Both the position numbers and the translations under genes were made by a program. Shown here piece after piece: positions 48,953-57,666 of a DNA stretch of 64,000 nt. Every line of letters begins with the position of its first letter. Within the stretch, counting starts at the first letter, position 1. The DNA is from Pleomorphomonas diazotrophica (GTDB lineage: Bacteria; Pseudomonadota; Alphaproteobacteria; Rhizobiales; Pleomorphomonadaceae). The notes beneath the pieces are model-generated. The model was not told where the DNA came from. It was given only the letters and a program-made list of their open reading frames with translations, and searched no databases. The stretch is from assembly GCF_002844595.1 (NCBI RefSeq), contig NZ_PJNW01000001.1, positions 157,073-221,072 of the forward strand, given 5' to 3'.

Positions 48953-49963
48953 ATGTTTCGCTTCTTGCTCATCCGCATCGCCTCGGCGATTCCGGTGCTC
49001 TTCATCCTAAGCGTCGTCACCTTCGCCATCATCCAGGCACCGCCAGGCGATTACAGCGACTTCATTCGCTCGCAGTTGATCAACCAGGGCGGCGCCAGTT
49101 TCGAGGCGGCCGACGCACAGGCCAAGGCCTATGCCCATGAGCACGGCCTCGATAAGCCGATCCCGGTCCAGTACGTCAACTGGGTGGTCGGCATGGTCAC
49201 CGAGGGCGACTTCGGCCGCAGCTTCTTCTACAATCGGCCTGTTTCCGATGTGGTGGCCGAGCGTCTGCCGAGAACGCTGCTGCTGGCGCTGACCTGCCAT
49301 CTCCTGGCATCGGTCATCGGCATATCCTTCGGCATCATAGCGGCCACCAAGCAGTATTCCTGGATCGACAGCCTGCTGTCCTTCATATCCTTCCTGGGCA
49401 TGACGGTGCCGCGCTTCCTGATGGCGCTGGTCATCGTCTACATCCTGGTGTTCCATTTCGACGTCAACGAGATCAACAGCTTCTTCTCGCCGAAATACGG
49501 CGGCGCGCCCTGGTCCTGGGCCAAGTTCGTCAATCTCGTGCAGCACGTCTGGCCGGTTGTCGCCATCGCCACCTTCGGCGGCCTCGCCTACAACATGCGC
49601 GTGATGCGCGGCAACCTCCTGGACACGCTCAACGCGCAATATGTCGAGACGGCGCGCGCCAAGGGCCTCTCCGAGGGCGCGGTGATCCTGCGCCACGCGG
49701 TGCCCAACGCGCTGCATCCCCTCGTCATGTACCAGGGCGTCGTGCTGCCCTACATGCTGACCGGTGAGATCGAGACGGCGATCATCTTCGCGCTGCCCAC
49801 CGTCGGTCCCGCCATCGTCGGCTCGATGGTCGTCGGCGATGTCTATGTCACCGCCACCTTCATGCTGGTCCTGTCGGCAACGCTGATCATCGGCAACATC
49901 ATCGCCGATATCCTGCTTGCCCTTCTCGACCCCCGCATCCGCCTTGGTGGAGGAGCCAACTGA
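48953..49963 (+). CDS. ABC transporter permease 1 (DppB/OppB type)
   Basis: Inner-membrane permease of the galactoside-type transporter, 336 residues with about six membrane helices. The N-terminal FRFLLIRIASAIPVLFILSV is typical of DppB-like permeases, and the EAA loop reads ETARAKGLSEGAVILRHAVP. It lies 310 bp after the receptor gene, beyond a repeat and a hairpin, and overlaps the second permease gene by one base (TGATG). Confidence 0.93.
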   Translation: MFRFLLIRIASAIPVLFILSVVTFAIIQAPPGDYSDFIRSQLINQGGASFEAADAQAKAYAHEHGLDKPIPVQYVNWVVGMVTEGDFGRSFFYNRPVSDVVAERLPRTLLLALTCHLLASVIGISFGIIAATKQYSWIDSLLSFISFLGMTVPRFLMALVIVYILVFHFDVNEINSFFSPKYGGAPWSWAKFVNLVQHVWPVVAIATFGGLAYNMRVMRGNLLDTLNAQYVETARAKGLSEGAVILRHAVPNALHPLVMYQGVVLPYMLTGEIETAIIFALPTVGPAIVGSMVVGDVYVTATFMLVLSATLIIGNIIADILLALLDPRIRLGGGAN

Positions 49964-51090
49964 TGCTTGTTCCTGGCGAATCCACCCTGAGCGGTCCTAC
50001 CGAAATCGTCGAAAAGCACGGGAGCGAAAGCTACATTGCCTTGGTCTGGCGGCGCCTCAAGCGCTCCTGGACCGGCATGGCCGGCCTGGTGATGGTTATC
50101 CTGCTCGTCATCATCGCCCTGTTTGCCGACTTCCTGTCGCCGGTCGACCCCAAGCTGACCGATGTCGGCTATTCGAGCCCCGAACCTATCTCCTTTACCG
50201 ACAAGGATGGCGGCTGGACGTTCATCCCTCGCATCTACCCGATGGTGGAAGGAACGGAGCTCGACCCGATCACCTACCAGCCGCTGATCGGGCCCGACTA
50301 TGACAACCCGCGCTACCTCGGCTTCTTCGTCAAGGGCTCGCCCTATAAGCTGCTGTGGCTGATCCCGGCCGACCGGCACCTGTTCGGGGCGGTCGACGGC
50401 AAGCCGGTGCATTTCCTCGGGACCGACAAGTTCGGTCGCGACGTGCTGTCGCGCGCCCTCTACGGCTCGCGCATCTCGCTGATGATCGCCCTCACGGTGG
50501 TGTCCATCGTCACGGTCGTCGGCACGACGGTGGGCATGGTCTCCGGCTATTTCGGCGGCCGCTTCGACATCTGGGTGCAGCGCTTCGTCGAGCTGGTGCT
50601 GGCCTTCCCGCAACTGCCGCTCTACCTCGCGCTCACCTCGCTGATCCCGGTGACCGCGCCGACATCGGTGTTCCTTGCCTTCGTCATCTTCGTGATGTCG
50701 GCGCTGGGTTGGGCACAGCTCTCCCGAGAGGTGCGCGGCAAGACGCTGGCACTCGCCCGCATCGACTACGTCCGGGCGGCGATTGCCATCGGCGCCCGCG
50801 ACCGGCGGATCATCTTCCAGCACATCTTCCCCAACGTCATGAGCCACGTGATCGTCGCCGTGACGCTGGCCATCCCCAACGTGGTGCTGCTCGAGAGCTT
50901 CCTCGGCTTCCTGGGCTTTGCCGTGAAGCCACCGCTGATCTCCTGGGGTTTGATGCTGCAGGACACCTCCAACTATTCGGCCATTGGCTCCTATCCCTGG
51001 ATTTTGGCGCCCGTGGCCTTCGTCTTCGTGACCGTCTTCGCCTTCAACGCTCTTGGCGACGGTCTGCGCGACGCCATCGATCCCTATTGA
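49963..51090 (+). CDS. ABC transporter permease 2 (DppC/OppC type)
   Basis: Second permease, 375 residues. Compared with DppC (about 300 residues) it has a longer periplasmic loop between the first and second helix (roughly residues 55-150, including SFTDKDGGWTFIPRIYPM), a feature also of some sugar-type relatives. The core begins at FLGTDKFGRDVLSRALYGSR, and the EAA loop is VRAAIAIGARDRRIIFQHIF. The start overlaps the first permease gene stop. Confidence 0.92.
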   Translation: MLVPGESTLSGPTEIVEKHGSESYIALVWRRLKRSWTGMAGLVMVILLVIIALFADFLSPVDPKLTDVGYSSPEPISFTDKDGGWTFIPRIYPMVEGTELDPITYQPLIGPDYDNPRYLGFFVKGSPYKLLWLIPADRHLFGAVDGKPVHFLGTDKFGRDVLSRALYGSRISLMIALTVVSIVTVVGTTVGMVSGYFGGRFDIWVQRFVELVLAFPQLPLYLALTSLIPVTAPTSVFLAFVIFVMSALGWAQLSREVRGKTLALARIDYVRAAIAIGARDRRIIFQHIFPNVMSHVIVAVTLAIPNVVLLESFLGFLGFAVKPPLISWGLMLQDTSNYSAIGSYPWILAPVAFVFVTVFAFNALGDGLRDAIDPY

Positions 51091-51101
51091 GGTAGCCGAC
51101 C

Positions 51102-52766
51102 ATGGACAGAGACGAAAACCTCGCTCCGGACGTGCGGCTCGATCACGGCAGCCGCACCGGAGAGCCCATCATCGACTGCCGCGATGTCGCCGTCCGCTTC
51201 AAGGTGGAAGACGGCGAAGTGGAGGCGGTGCGTGGCGTGTCGATGCAGCTTTATCGCGGCGAAACCATCGCCGTGGTGGGCGAAAGCGGCTCCGGCAAGT
51301 CGGTCACAGCACGCACCATCATGGGCCTGTTGTCGAAGCGCGCCCGCGTGGCGCCTGGCGCCAGCATCCGCCTGGATGGCGACGACATCCTGAAATGGTC
51401 GCCGCACCGCCGCCGCATGCTGCGCGGCAATCGGCTGTCGATGATCTTCCAGGAGCCGCTTTCCTCGCTGAACCCGGTCTACTCGATCGGCGCCCAGATC
51501 ATCGAGGCGATCCGCATCCACCAGAAGCTGTCGAAGGCCAAGGCGCGGGAGAAGGCGATCGACCTTCTGCGCGAGGTGCGCATTCCCGAGCCGGAGGCGC
51601 GCATCAACCAGTATCCGCATCAGCTGTCCGGCGGTCAGCGCCAGCGCGTGATGATCGCCATGGCGCTCGCCAACAATCCGGACGTTCTGATCGCCGACGA
51701 GCCGACGACGGCGCTCGACGTGACGGTGCAGGCCCAGATCCTCCAACTCATCCGCGATCTGCAGCAGCGCCATGGCATGGCGGTGATCCTGATCACCCAC
51801 GATCTCACGGTGGTGCGGAAGTTCTCCGACTACGTCTACGTCATGCAGAAGGGCGAGGTGAAGGAGCACAACACCACCGAGGCGCTGTTCGGCAACCCGC
51901 GGCATCCCTACACCCGTCACCTCCTGGGGTCGGAGCCGCGCGGCCACGCCAACCCGCTGCCGGCGGAGTCGCCGGTGATCATGGAGGGCAAGGATGTCCG
52001 CGTCGCCTTCATGCTCAAGAAAGGCGGCTTCTTCAGTGCCGAGTTCCACGAACTGGTCGCCGTTGATAACCTCAGCCTGACGCTGCGCCGCCATGAGACG
52101 CTGGGCATCGTCGGCGAAAGCGGCTCCGGCAAGACCACCTTCGGCCAGGCGCTGATCCGCCTGTCCGACCCCGACGGCGGCGAGATCTACTTCGACGGCA
52201 AGGCCATCCACGGCAAGAGCCGGGAAGAGCTCAGGCCGTTGAGGTCGCGCATGCAGGTGGTGTTCCAGGACCCGTTCTCTTCGCTCAACCCGCGCATGTC
52301 GGTCTGCCAGATCATCGAGGAAGGGCTGATCGTCAACGGCATCGGCACCAACCGCGCCGAGCGGCTCGACCGGGTTCGCGACGCGCTGACGGCGGCCGGA
52401 TTGCCGACCAACATCCTCTCGCGCTTCCCGCACGAGTTCTCGGGCGGCCAGAGGCAGCGCATCGCCATCGCCCGCGCCATCGCGCTCGAGCCGGAGTTCA
52501 TCCTGCTCGATGAGCCGACGTCGGCGCTCGACCTCTCCGTGCAAGCCCAGATCATCGATCTCCTGCGCAAGCTGCAGGACGAGCGGGGCCTCAGCTATCT
52601 CTTCATTTCCCACGACCTCAAGGTCGTCCGGGCGCTCTGCCATCGCGTCATCGTCATGCAGCATGGCCGGATCGTCGAGGAAGGCCCGGTCGAGGAAGTC
52701 CTGTTCAATCCGAAGACCGCCTATACCGAGAAGCTGGTGAAGGCGGCCTTCGAGGTGGCCGCGTAA
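51102..52766 (+). CDS. ABC transporter ATPase, fused two-domain (OppD-OppF type)
   Basis: One 554-residue protein carrying both ATPase domains of the transporter. Domain 1: Walker [19 protein letters not shown], signature [15 protein letters not shown], Walker [14 protein letters not shown]. Domain 2 (from about residue 290): Walker [18 protein letters not shown], signature [15 protein letters not shown], Walker [14 protein letters not shown]. The C-terminal parts of each domain have the oligopeptide-transporter [13 protein letters not shown] segment. It follows the second permease after 11 bp, so all sites needed for ATP hydrolysis are encoded here. Confidence 0.94.
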   Translation: MDRDENLAPDVRLDHGSRTGEPIIDCRDVAVRFKVEDGEVEAVRGVSMQLYRGETIAVVGESGSGKSVTARTIMGLLSKRARVAPGASIRLDGDDILKWSPHRRRMLRGNRLSMIFQEPLSSLNPVYSIGAQIIEAIRIHQKLSKAKAREKAIDLLREVRIPEPEARINQYPHQLSGGQRQRVMIAMALANNPDVLIADEPTTALDVTVQAQILQLIRDLQQRHGMAVILITHDLTVVRKFSDYVYVMQKGEVKEHNTTEALFGNPRHPYTRHLLGSEPRGHANPLPAESPVIMEGKDVRVAFMLKKGGFFSAEFHELVAVDNLSLTLRRHETLGIVGESGSGKTTFGQALIRLSDPDGGEIYFDGKAIHGKSREELRPLRSRMQVVFQDPFSSLNPRMSVCQIIEEGLIVNGIGTNRAERLDRVRDALTAAGLPTNILSRFPHEFSGGQRQRIAIARAIALEPEFILLDEPTSALDLSVQAQIIDLLRKLQDERGLSYLFISHDLKVVRALCHRVIVMQHGRIVEEGPVEEVLFNPKTAYTEKLVKAAFEVAA

Positions 52767-52942
52767 GCGGCGGAAATCCGGACCTCGCCTTGCTCTCCAA
52801 AGGAAGCAAGACGGTGCCCGACAGGAGCCCGAACGCTTGAGAGCGGCGGGTTCCCGAAACGAGAAAACATCCAACCTGTCCCGACAGCGGACCGGCAGCG
52901 CCGGCTCGTGCGGGAAACCCGTTTGCCCGGAGGAAACAATAA

Positions 52943-54298
52943 ATGGCGGCCAATCCCAAGATCACCTTCATCGGTGCCGGATCGACGGTGTTCATGAAGA
53001 ACATCCTCGGCGACGTGCTGCATCGGCCGGCGCTGAAGGGCGCCACCATCGCCCTGATGGACATCAACGAGAAGCGCCTGGCCGAGAGCGAAATGGTCGT
53101 CGGCCGCCTCGTCAAGCTGCTCGATGCGCCCGCCAAGGTCGAGACCTACACCGACCGCCGCAAGGCGTTGGAGGGTGCCGATTTCGTCGTCGTCGCCTTC
53201 CAGATCGGTGGCTACAAGCCGGCAACCGTCACCGATTTCGAGGTGCCGAAGAAATACGGCTTGCGCCAGACCATCGCCGACACGCTGGGCGTCGGCGGCA
53301 TCATGCGCGGCGTCCGCACCGTGCCGCACCTCTGGGCCATCTGCGCCGACATGATGGACGTCTGCCCGGACGCGGTTCTGCTCCAGTACGTCAACCCGAT
53401 GGCGATCAACACCTGGGCGATCTCGGCCAAGTATCCGAAGATCCGCCAGGTCGGCCTTTGCCATTCCGTGCAGGGTACGGCCGAGGAACTGGCCCGCGAT
53501 CTGGAGATCCCGATTTCGGAGATCCGCTATCGGGCGGCCGGCATCAACCACATGGCCTTCTACCTGAAGTTCGAGCACCGGCAGGCCGACGGCAGCTACC
53601 GCAACCTCTATCCCGATCTGGTCCGCGGCTACCGCGAAGGCCGTTATCCCAAGCCGTCGAGCTGGAACCCGCGCTGCCCCAACAAGGTGCGCTACGAGAT
53701 GCTGACGCGCCTCGGCTATTTCGTCACCGAGAGTTCCGAGCATTTCGCCGAGTATACGCCATGGTTCATCAAGGAGGGGCGCGACGACCTCATCGAGAAG
53801 TTCGGCATCCCGCTCGATGAGTATCCCAAGCGCTGCGTCGAGCAGATCGCCCGCTGGGACAGAGATCTCGCCGAGCTCAAGGCCTCCGACACGGTCGAGG
53901 TAAAGGAGAGCCACGAGTACGCCTCCCAGATCATCAACTCGGTGTGGACCGGCGAGCCCTCGGTGATCTACGGCAACGTCCGCAACAACGGCTGCATCAC
54001 CTCCCTGCCGGACTACTGCGCCGCCGAGGTACCGTGTCTCGTCGACGCCTCTGGCATTCAGCCGACCTATATTGGCGATCTGCCGCCGCAGCTCACCGCG
54101 CTGATCCGCACCAACGTCAACGTCCAGGAGTTGACCGTCGCGGCGCTGATGACGGAGAACCGCGAACACCTCTACCACGCGGCGATGATGGATCCGCACA
54201 CGGCGGCCGAGCTCGATCTCGACCAGATCTGGTCGCTGGTCGACGACCTCTGCCGCGCCCATGGCGACATGCTGCCGGCGTGGGCCCGTCTCGGCTGA
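52943..54298 (+). CDS. melA: GH4 alpha-galactosidase with CHSV signature
   Basis: Cytosolic NAD- and Mn-dependent alpha-galactosidase of family 4, 451 residues. Rossmann loop GAGSTVFMKN, substrate loop QYVNPMAINTWA, metal ligands Cys173 in CHSV and His203 in GINH. The CHSV signature is the one associated with MelA alpha-galactosidases, so melibiose or raffinose-type sugars are the likely substrates. GGAGGAAAC lies before the ATG. It shares the GH4 fold with the gene at 44890 but differs in the signature and over most of its length. Last gene of the operon. Confidence 0.92.
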   Translation: MAANPKITFIGAGSTVFMKNILGDVLHRPALKGATIALMDINEKRLAESEMVVGRLVKLLDAPAKVETYTDRRKALEGADFVVVAFQIGGYKPATVTDFEVPKKYGLRQTIADTLGVGGIMRGVRTVPHLWAICADMMDVCPDAVLLQYVNPMAINTWAISAKYPKIRQVGLCHSVQGTAEELARDLEIPISEIRYRAAGINHMAFYLKFEHRQADGSYRNLYPDLVRGYREGRYPKPSSWNPRCPNKVRYEMLTRLGYFVTESSEHFAEYTPWFIKEGRDDLIEKFGIPLDEYPKRCVEQIARWDRDLAELKASDTVEVKESHEYASQIINSVWTGEPSVIYGNVRNNGCITSLPDYCAAEVPCLVDASGIQPTYIGDLPPQLTALIRTNVNVQELTVAALMTENREHLYHAAMMDPHTAAELDLDQIWSLVDDLCRAHGDMLPAWARLG

Positions 54299-54344
54299 CG
54301 TCCTCTGCAAACCGGCGCGAGTCTTGCCCGCTCCGGACACCTTC

Positions 54345-54381
54345 CCGGCGTTCGCTCCAATCCTCCCGAGGCGAACGCCGG
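54345..54381. terminator. Hairpin after the second GH4 gene
   Basis: A perfect 11-bp stem (CCGGCGTTCGC and GCGAACGCCGG) with a 15-nt loop, 46 bp after the melA stop. It precedes a second, stronger hairpin. Confidence 0.5.
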
Positions 54382-54388
54382 CTCCAGC

Positions 54389-54434
54389 GACGCGGGGCGG
54401 CGACAACGCAGGTCGCCGCCCCGCGTCCGGTTTT
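54389..54434 (+). terminator. Rho-independent terminator of the galactoside operon
   Basis: A perfect 16-bp GC-rich stem (GACGCGGGGCGGCGAC at 54389-54404 and its complement at 54412-54427) with a 7-nt loop, followed by CGGTTTT. It is the strongest terminator in the window. Confidence 0.88.
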
Positions 54435-54464
54435 CCACCGTTGCCCTTGCACGTGTTGATCTGT

Positions 54465-54487
54465 CCCGAACGGCGTGGTCGTTCGGG
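54465..54487. other. Stem-loop upstream of the EF-G-like gene
   Basis: CCCGAACG and CGTTCGGG form a perfect 8-bp stem around a 7-nt loop, about 205 bp before the next gene. The rest of 54435-54693 shows no gene and should carry that gene's promoter. Confidence 0.4.
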
Positions 54488-54693
54488 CGAAAGGACCTTC
54501 ATCCCTTAGTCGGGTTCGGAGCCGGCCGCCGTTTGCCCGTATTGCCAAGCCTTGAAAACAGGCACATTCTCGCCTTGTCGGGTGCCGGAGGAGGGGTATC
54601 CGACCGGAGCATGAACGGTCCGCAGTCCCGGGAATCGGGGGCTGCGGAATTGGACAGGCGAGAACATAACGGAAACATATCTGGAGGTCAGCC

Positions 54694-56766
54694 ATGTCAG
54701 AACAGACCGGAACATCCGCCAGCGGCAGAGCAGCCGGCCCCCGTTGCGTTGCCATCGTGGGGCCACACGGCAGCGGCAAGACGACGCTTCTCGAGGCGAT
54801 CCTGGAGCGGACGGGGGCGATTCCAAAGGCCGGCAACGTGGCGGCAGGCAGCAGCGTGGGCGACCGTTCCAAGGAGGCGCGTGCCCATGGCATGGGCATC
54901 GATCTCAACGCCGCCGACGCCGAATTCCTGGGCGACCGCTATACCTTCCTCGATTGCCCCGGCTTCGTCGAGTTTGCCTTCGAGATGCAGCCGGTGCTGG
55001 CCGTCGCCGACGTGGCGGTGGTGGTCTGCGAGGCGGACGAGAAGAAGATTCCGGCATTGCAGCTCGTGCTGCGGCAGCTCGAAGTGGCCGGCGTTCCACA
55101 CATGCTGTTCGTCAACAAGATCGACAAGGCCGACGCCACGCTGCGCGACACGCTGAAACTGATGCAGTCGGCCTCGACCATGCCGCTCGTGCTGCGCCAG
55201 ATCCCCATCTGGAAGGAAGGCGCCGCCATCGGCACCATCGAGCTCGCCCTTGAGCGGGCGCTGGTTTATCGCGAGCACGCCGAGAGCCAGGAAGTTCCCA
55301 TCCCATCCGATCATCAGGCCGACGAACTGGCCGCTCGCTACGAAATGCTGGAGCGCCTCGCCGACTATGACGACGAGCTGATGGAAGAGTTGCTGTCCGA
55401 CGTTGCCCCCGACCGCAGTCAGATCTTCCAGGATCTGCGCAAGGAGATGCGCTCCGGTCAGATCACGCCGGTGTTCATCGGCTCGGCCGAGCGCGGCAAC
55501 GGCATCACCCGCCTTTTGAAGGCGTTGCGGCACGACGCTGCCGGCATTGAGGAAACGCGCGCCCGCCTTGGCCTCGCCGCCGGCGCCGAGACCATCGTCC
55601 AGGTGGCCAAGACGGTGCAGACCTCGCATGCCGGCAAGCTGTCCATCGTTCGCGTGCTCTCGGGCAAGCTGACCGACGGCCTCGCTCTGACGGCCGCCGA
55701 CGGTCGCGTCGGCCGCGTCTCCGGCCTCTACGCGCTCGGAACCGGAACGCCCGCGAAAATGTCGGATGCGGGCGCCGGCGCGGTGGTCGGCATCGGCAAG
55801 GTCGATCCGGCCGAGACCGGCTCGACGCTGTCCTCCGGCAAGGCGCCGCCCAAGGAACTGGCGCCGCTTGCACCTCCGTCGCCGGTCATCTCCATGGTCG
55901 TGGCGCCGAAGGAAGCCAAGGACGACGTCAAGCTCTCGACGGCGCTGAGCCGCCTCGCCGAGGAAGACCCGTCGCTGGTGGTCGTTCAGGACGCCGACAC
56001 GGCGGAGACGCGCATCGAAGGGCAGGGGGAAATGCACCTCCGCGTCCAGCTTGAGCGGCTTCAGAACCGGTTCGGCGTGGCGGTGGTGACGCGCGACCCC
56101 ATCATTCCCTATCGGGAGACCATCAAGTCGTCGACCACGGTGCGCGGCCGTCACAAGAAGCAGTCGGGCGGTCACGGCCAGTTCGGCGATTGCGTGCTGA
56201 CGATCGAGCCGCAGGAGCGCGGCAAGGGCTTTGCCTTCGCCGAGGTGGTGACCGGCGGCGCCGTGCCGAAGAATTTCTTCCCAGCCATCGAGGAAGGCGT
56301 CGTCGACAGCCTGAAGCGCGGCGCCCTCGGCTTCCCGCTGGTCGACGTCAAGGTGACGCTGTCAGACGGTTCCTTCCACCCGGTCGACAGCTCGGACATG
56401 GCCTTCAAGACGGCGGCCGGCATCGGCATGCGCGAGGGGCTGCCGCAATGCTCGCCAGTGCTGCTGGAGCCGATCCTGAAGGTGAAGTTCTACGGCCCGA
56501 GCGAGTTCACCGCCCGCATCAACCAGATCGTCACCGGCCGGCGCGGCCAGTTGCTCGGCTTCGACGGGCGCGAAGGCTGGCAGGGCTGGGACGTGACGGA
56601 GGCACTGATCCCGCAGGCCGAAATGGGCATGCTGATTGTCGAGTTGCGGTCGGCGACCGCCGGCGTCGGCACCTTCGAGGCGGCCTTCGATCACCTACAG
56701 GAAATCACCGGTCCGGTGGCCCAGAAGGTGGTCGACAAGCGCAAGGGCGAGCTCGCCGCCGCGTGA
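54694..56766 (+). CDS. EF-G-like translational GTPase, atypical
   Basis: A 690-residue protein with the domain order of elongation factor G: G domain (1-270), domain II, then domains III-V with RIEGQGEMHLRV and KKQSGGHGQFGDC. The G domain is unusual. The P-loop reads GPHGSGKTT instead of AHIDAGKTT; the switch I signature RGITI is replaced by HGMGIDLNAA; and G3 reads DCPGFVEF, so the catalytic His of DTPGHVDF is Phe91. NKID (141-144) is intact. This places it in an EF-G paralogue group rather than canonical FusA, with weak or altered GTP hydrolysis likely. GGAGG precedes the ATG. Its role is not known. Confidence 0.88.
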   Translation: MSEQTGTSASGRAAGPRCVAIVGPHGSGKTTLLEAILERTGAIPKAGNVAAGSSVGDRSKEARAHGMGIDLNAADAEFLGDRYTFLDCPGFVEFAFEMQPVLAVADVAVVVCEADEKKIPALQLVLRQLEVAGVPHMLFVNKIDKADATLRDTLKLMQSASTMPLVLRQIPIWKEGAAIGTIELALERALVYREHAESQEVPIPSDHQADELAARYEMLERLADYDDELMEELLSDVAPDRSQIFQDLRKEMRSGQITPVFIGSAERGNGITRLLKALRHDAAGIEETRARLGLAAGAETIVQVAKTVQTSHAGKLSIVRVLSGKLTDGLALTAADGRVGRVSGLYALGTGTPAKMSDAGAGAVVGIGKVDPAETGSTLSSGKAPPKELAPLAPPSPVISMVVAPKEAKDDVKLSTALSRLAEEDPSLVVVQDADTAETRIEGQGEMHLRVQLERLQNRFGVAVVTRDPIIPYRETIKSSTTVRGRHKKQSGGHGQFGDCVLTIEPQERGKGFAFAEVVTGGAVPKNFFPAIEEGVVDSLKRGALGFPLVDVKVTLSDGSFHPVDSSDMAFKTAAGIGMREGLPQCSPVLLEPILKVKFYGPSEFTARINQIVTGRRGQLLGFDGREGWQGWDVTEALIPQAEMGMLIVELRSATAGVGTFEAAFDHLQEITGPVAQKVVDKRKGELAAA

Positions 56767-56792
56767 GAGAGACACGACATCGAAAACGAAAC

Positions 56793-56816
56793 GGGGGCGC
56801 TTCGGCGCCCCCCGAT
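56793..56816. terminator. Bidirectional terminator between EF-G-like gene and pflA
   Basis: A perfect 8-bp stem (GGGGGCGC at 56793-56800 and GCGCCCCC at 56805-56812) with a TTCG loop. The minus-strand side continues into GTTTCGTTTTCG, the plus side into GATCTTTT. It separates two convergent genes. Confidence 0.75.
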
Positions 56817-56844
56817 CTTTTCCCAGTTCAATCTCAGACGAAGC

Positions 56845-57666
56845 TCAAGCCGCCTTCAGGCCATGGCTGCGGAAGATCGAGCGCACTTGCTCGACCAGCT
56901 CGCGCGACGGCGGCTCGGTGTCGGCCAGCTTGTACTCGCGGCCGCATTCCTTCCACTTGAACTCGCCGAGCTTGTGAAAGGGCAGGACGTCGACCCGTTC
57001 GACCACGCCGAGGTCGGCGGCAAAGGCGGCAAGAGCTTCGATCTCGTCGAGCTTGTCGGTAAGCCCCGGCACCAGCACGTAGCGCAGCCAGATCTTCTTG
57101 CCCAGGGCAGACAGGCGGCGGGCAAAGTCGAGCGTCGGCTGCAACTGGGCGCCGGTCACCTCGAAATACGTCTCTTCGGTGAAGGCCTTGATGTCGAGGA
57201 GGACGAGGTCGATGTCTTCGAGCATCTCGTCGGTCACGCGCTTGCCGAGGAATCCGGATGTGTCGAGTGCCGTGTGCAGGCCCATCTTCTTGGCAGCGTG
57301 GAAGATCTCTGCGGTGAACTCCACCTGGGTCAGCGGTTCGCCGCCGGTGATGGTGATGCCGCCCTTGGCGCGCTTCAGGAAGTTCGAATAGCTGGCCATC
57401 TCGGCAACGATCTCGCTGACCGAGGTCTCCTTGCCCTTGCGCATGTGCCAGGTGTCGGGGTTGTGGCAGTAGAGGCAGCGGAGCGGGCAGCCGGAGACGA
57501 ACAGCACATAGCGGATGCCTGGGCCGTCGACGGCGCCGCCGGCTTCCTTGGAGTGGACGAAGCCATGGGCCACCGGCCGGCGGGCAGCGTGCCCGCCGTG
57601 GGCGTGGACGCCCGGGGCGCCACCATGGGCGTCCCGGACATCGAGAAGGTTAGTTTGATGCGCCAT
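56845..57666 (-). CDS. pflA: Pyruvate formate-lyase activating enzyme
   Basis: Radical SAM enzyme that places the glycyl radical on PflB under anaerobic conditions. The 4Fe-4S motif CPLRCLYC uses three Cys (residues 60, 64 and 67 from the start chosen here); [16 protein letters not shown] follows. From the ATG at 57666 it has 273 residues, about 30 more than the E. coli enzyme at the N-terminus; this extension ([20 protein letters not shown]) is rich in His and Gly. An ATG at 57687 would add seven residues. Either start lies inside the end of pflB, so the two are translationally coupled. Confidence 0.93.
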   Translation of the reverse strand: MAHQTNLLDVRDAHGGAPGVHAHGGHAARRPVAHGFVHSKEAGGAVDGPGIRYVLFVSGCPLRCLYCHNPDTWHMRKGKETSVSEIVAEMASYSNFLKRAKGGITITGGEPLTQVEFTAEIFHAAKKMGLHTALDTSGFLGKRVTDEMLEDIDLVLLDIKAFTEETYFEVTGAQLQPTLDFARRLSALGKKIWLRYVLVPGLTDKLDEIEALAAFAADLGVVERVDVLPFHKLGEFKWKECGREYKLADTEPPSRELVEQVRSIFRSHGLKAA

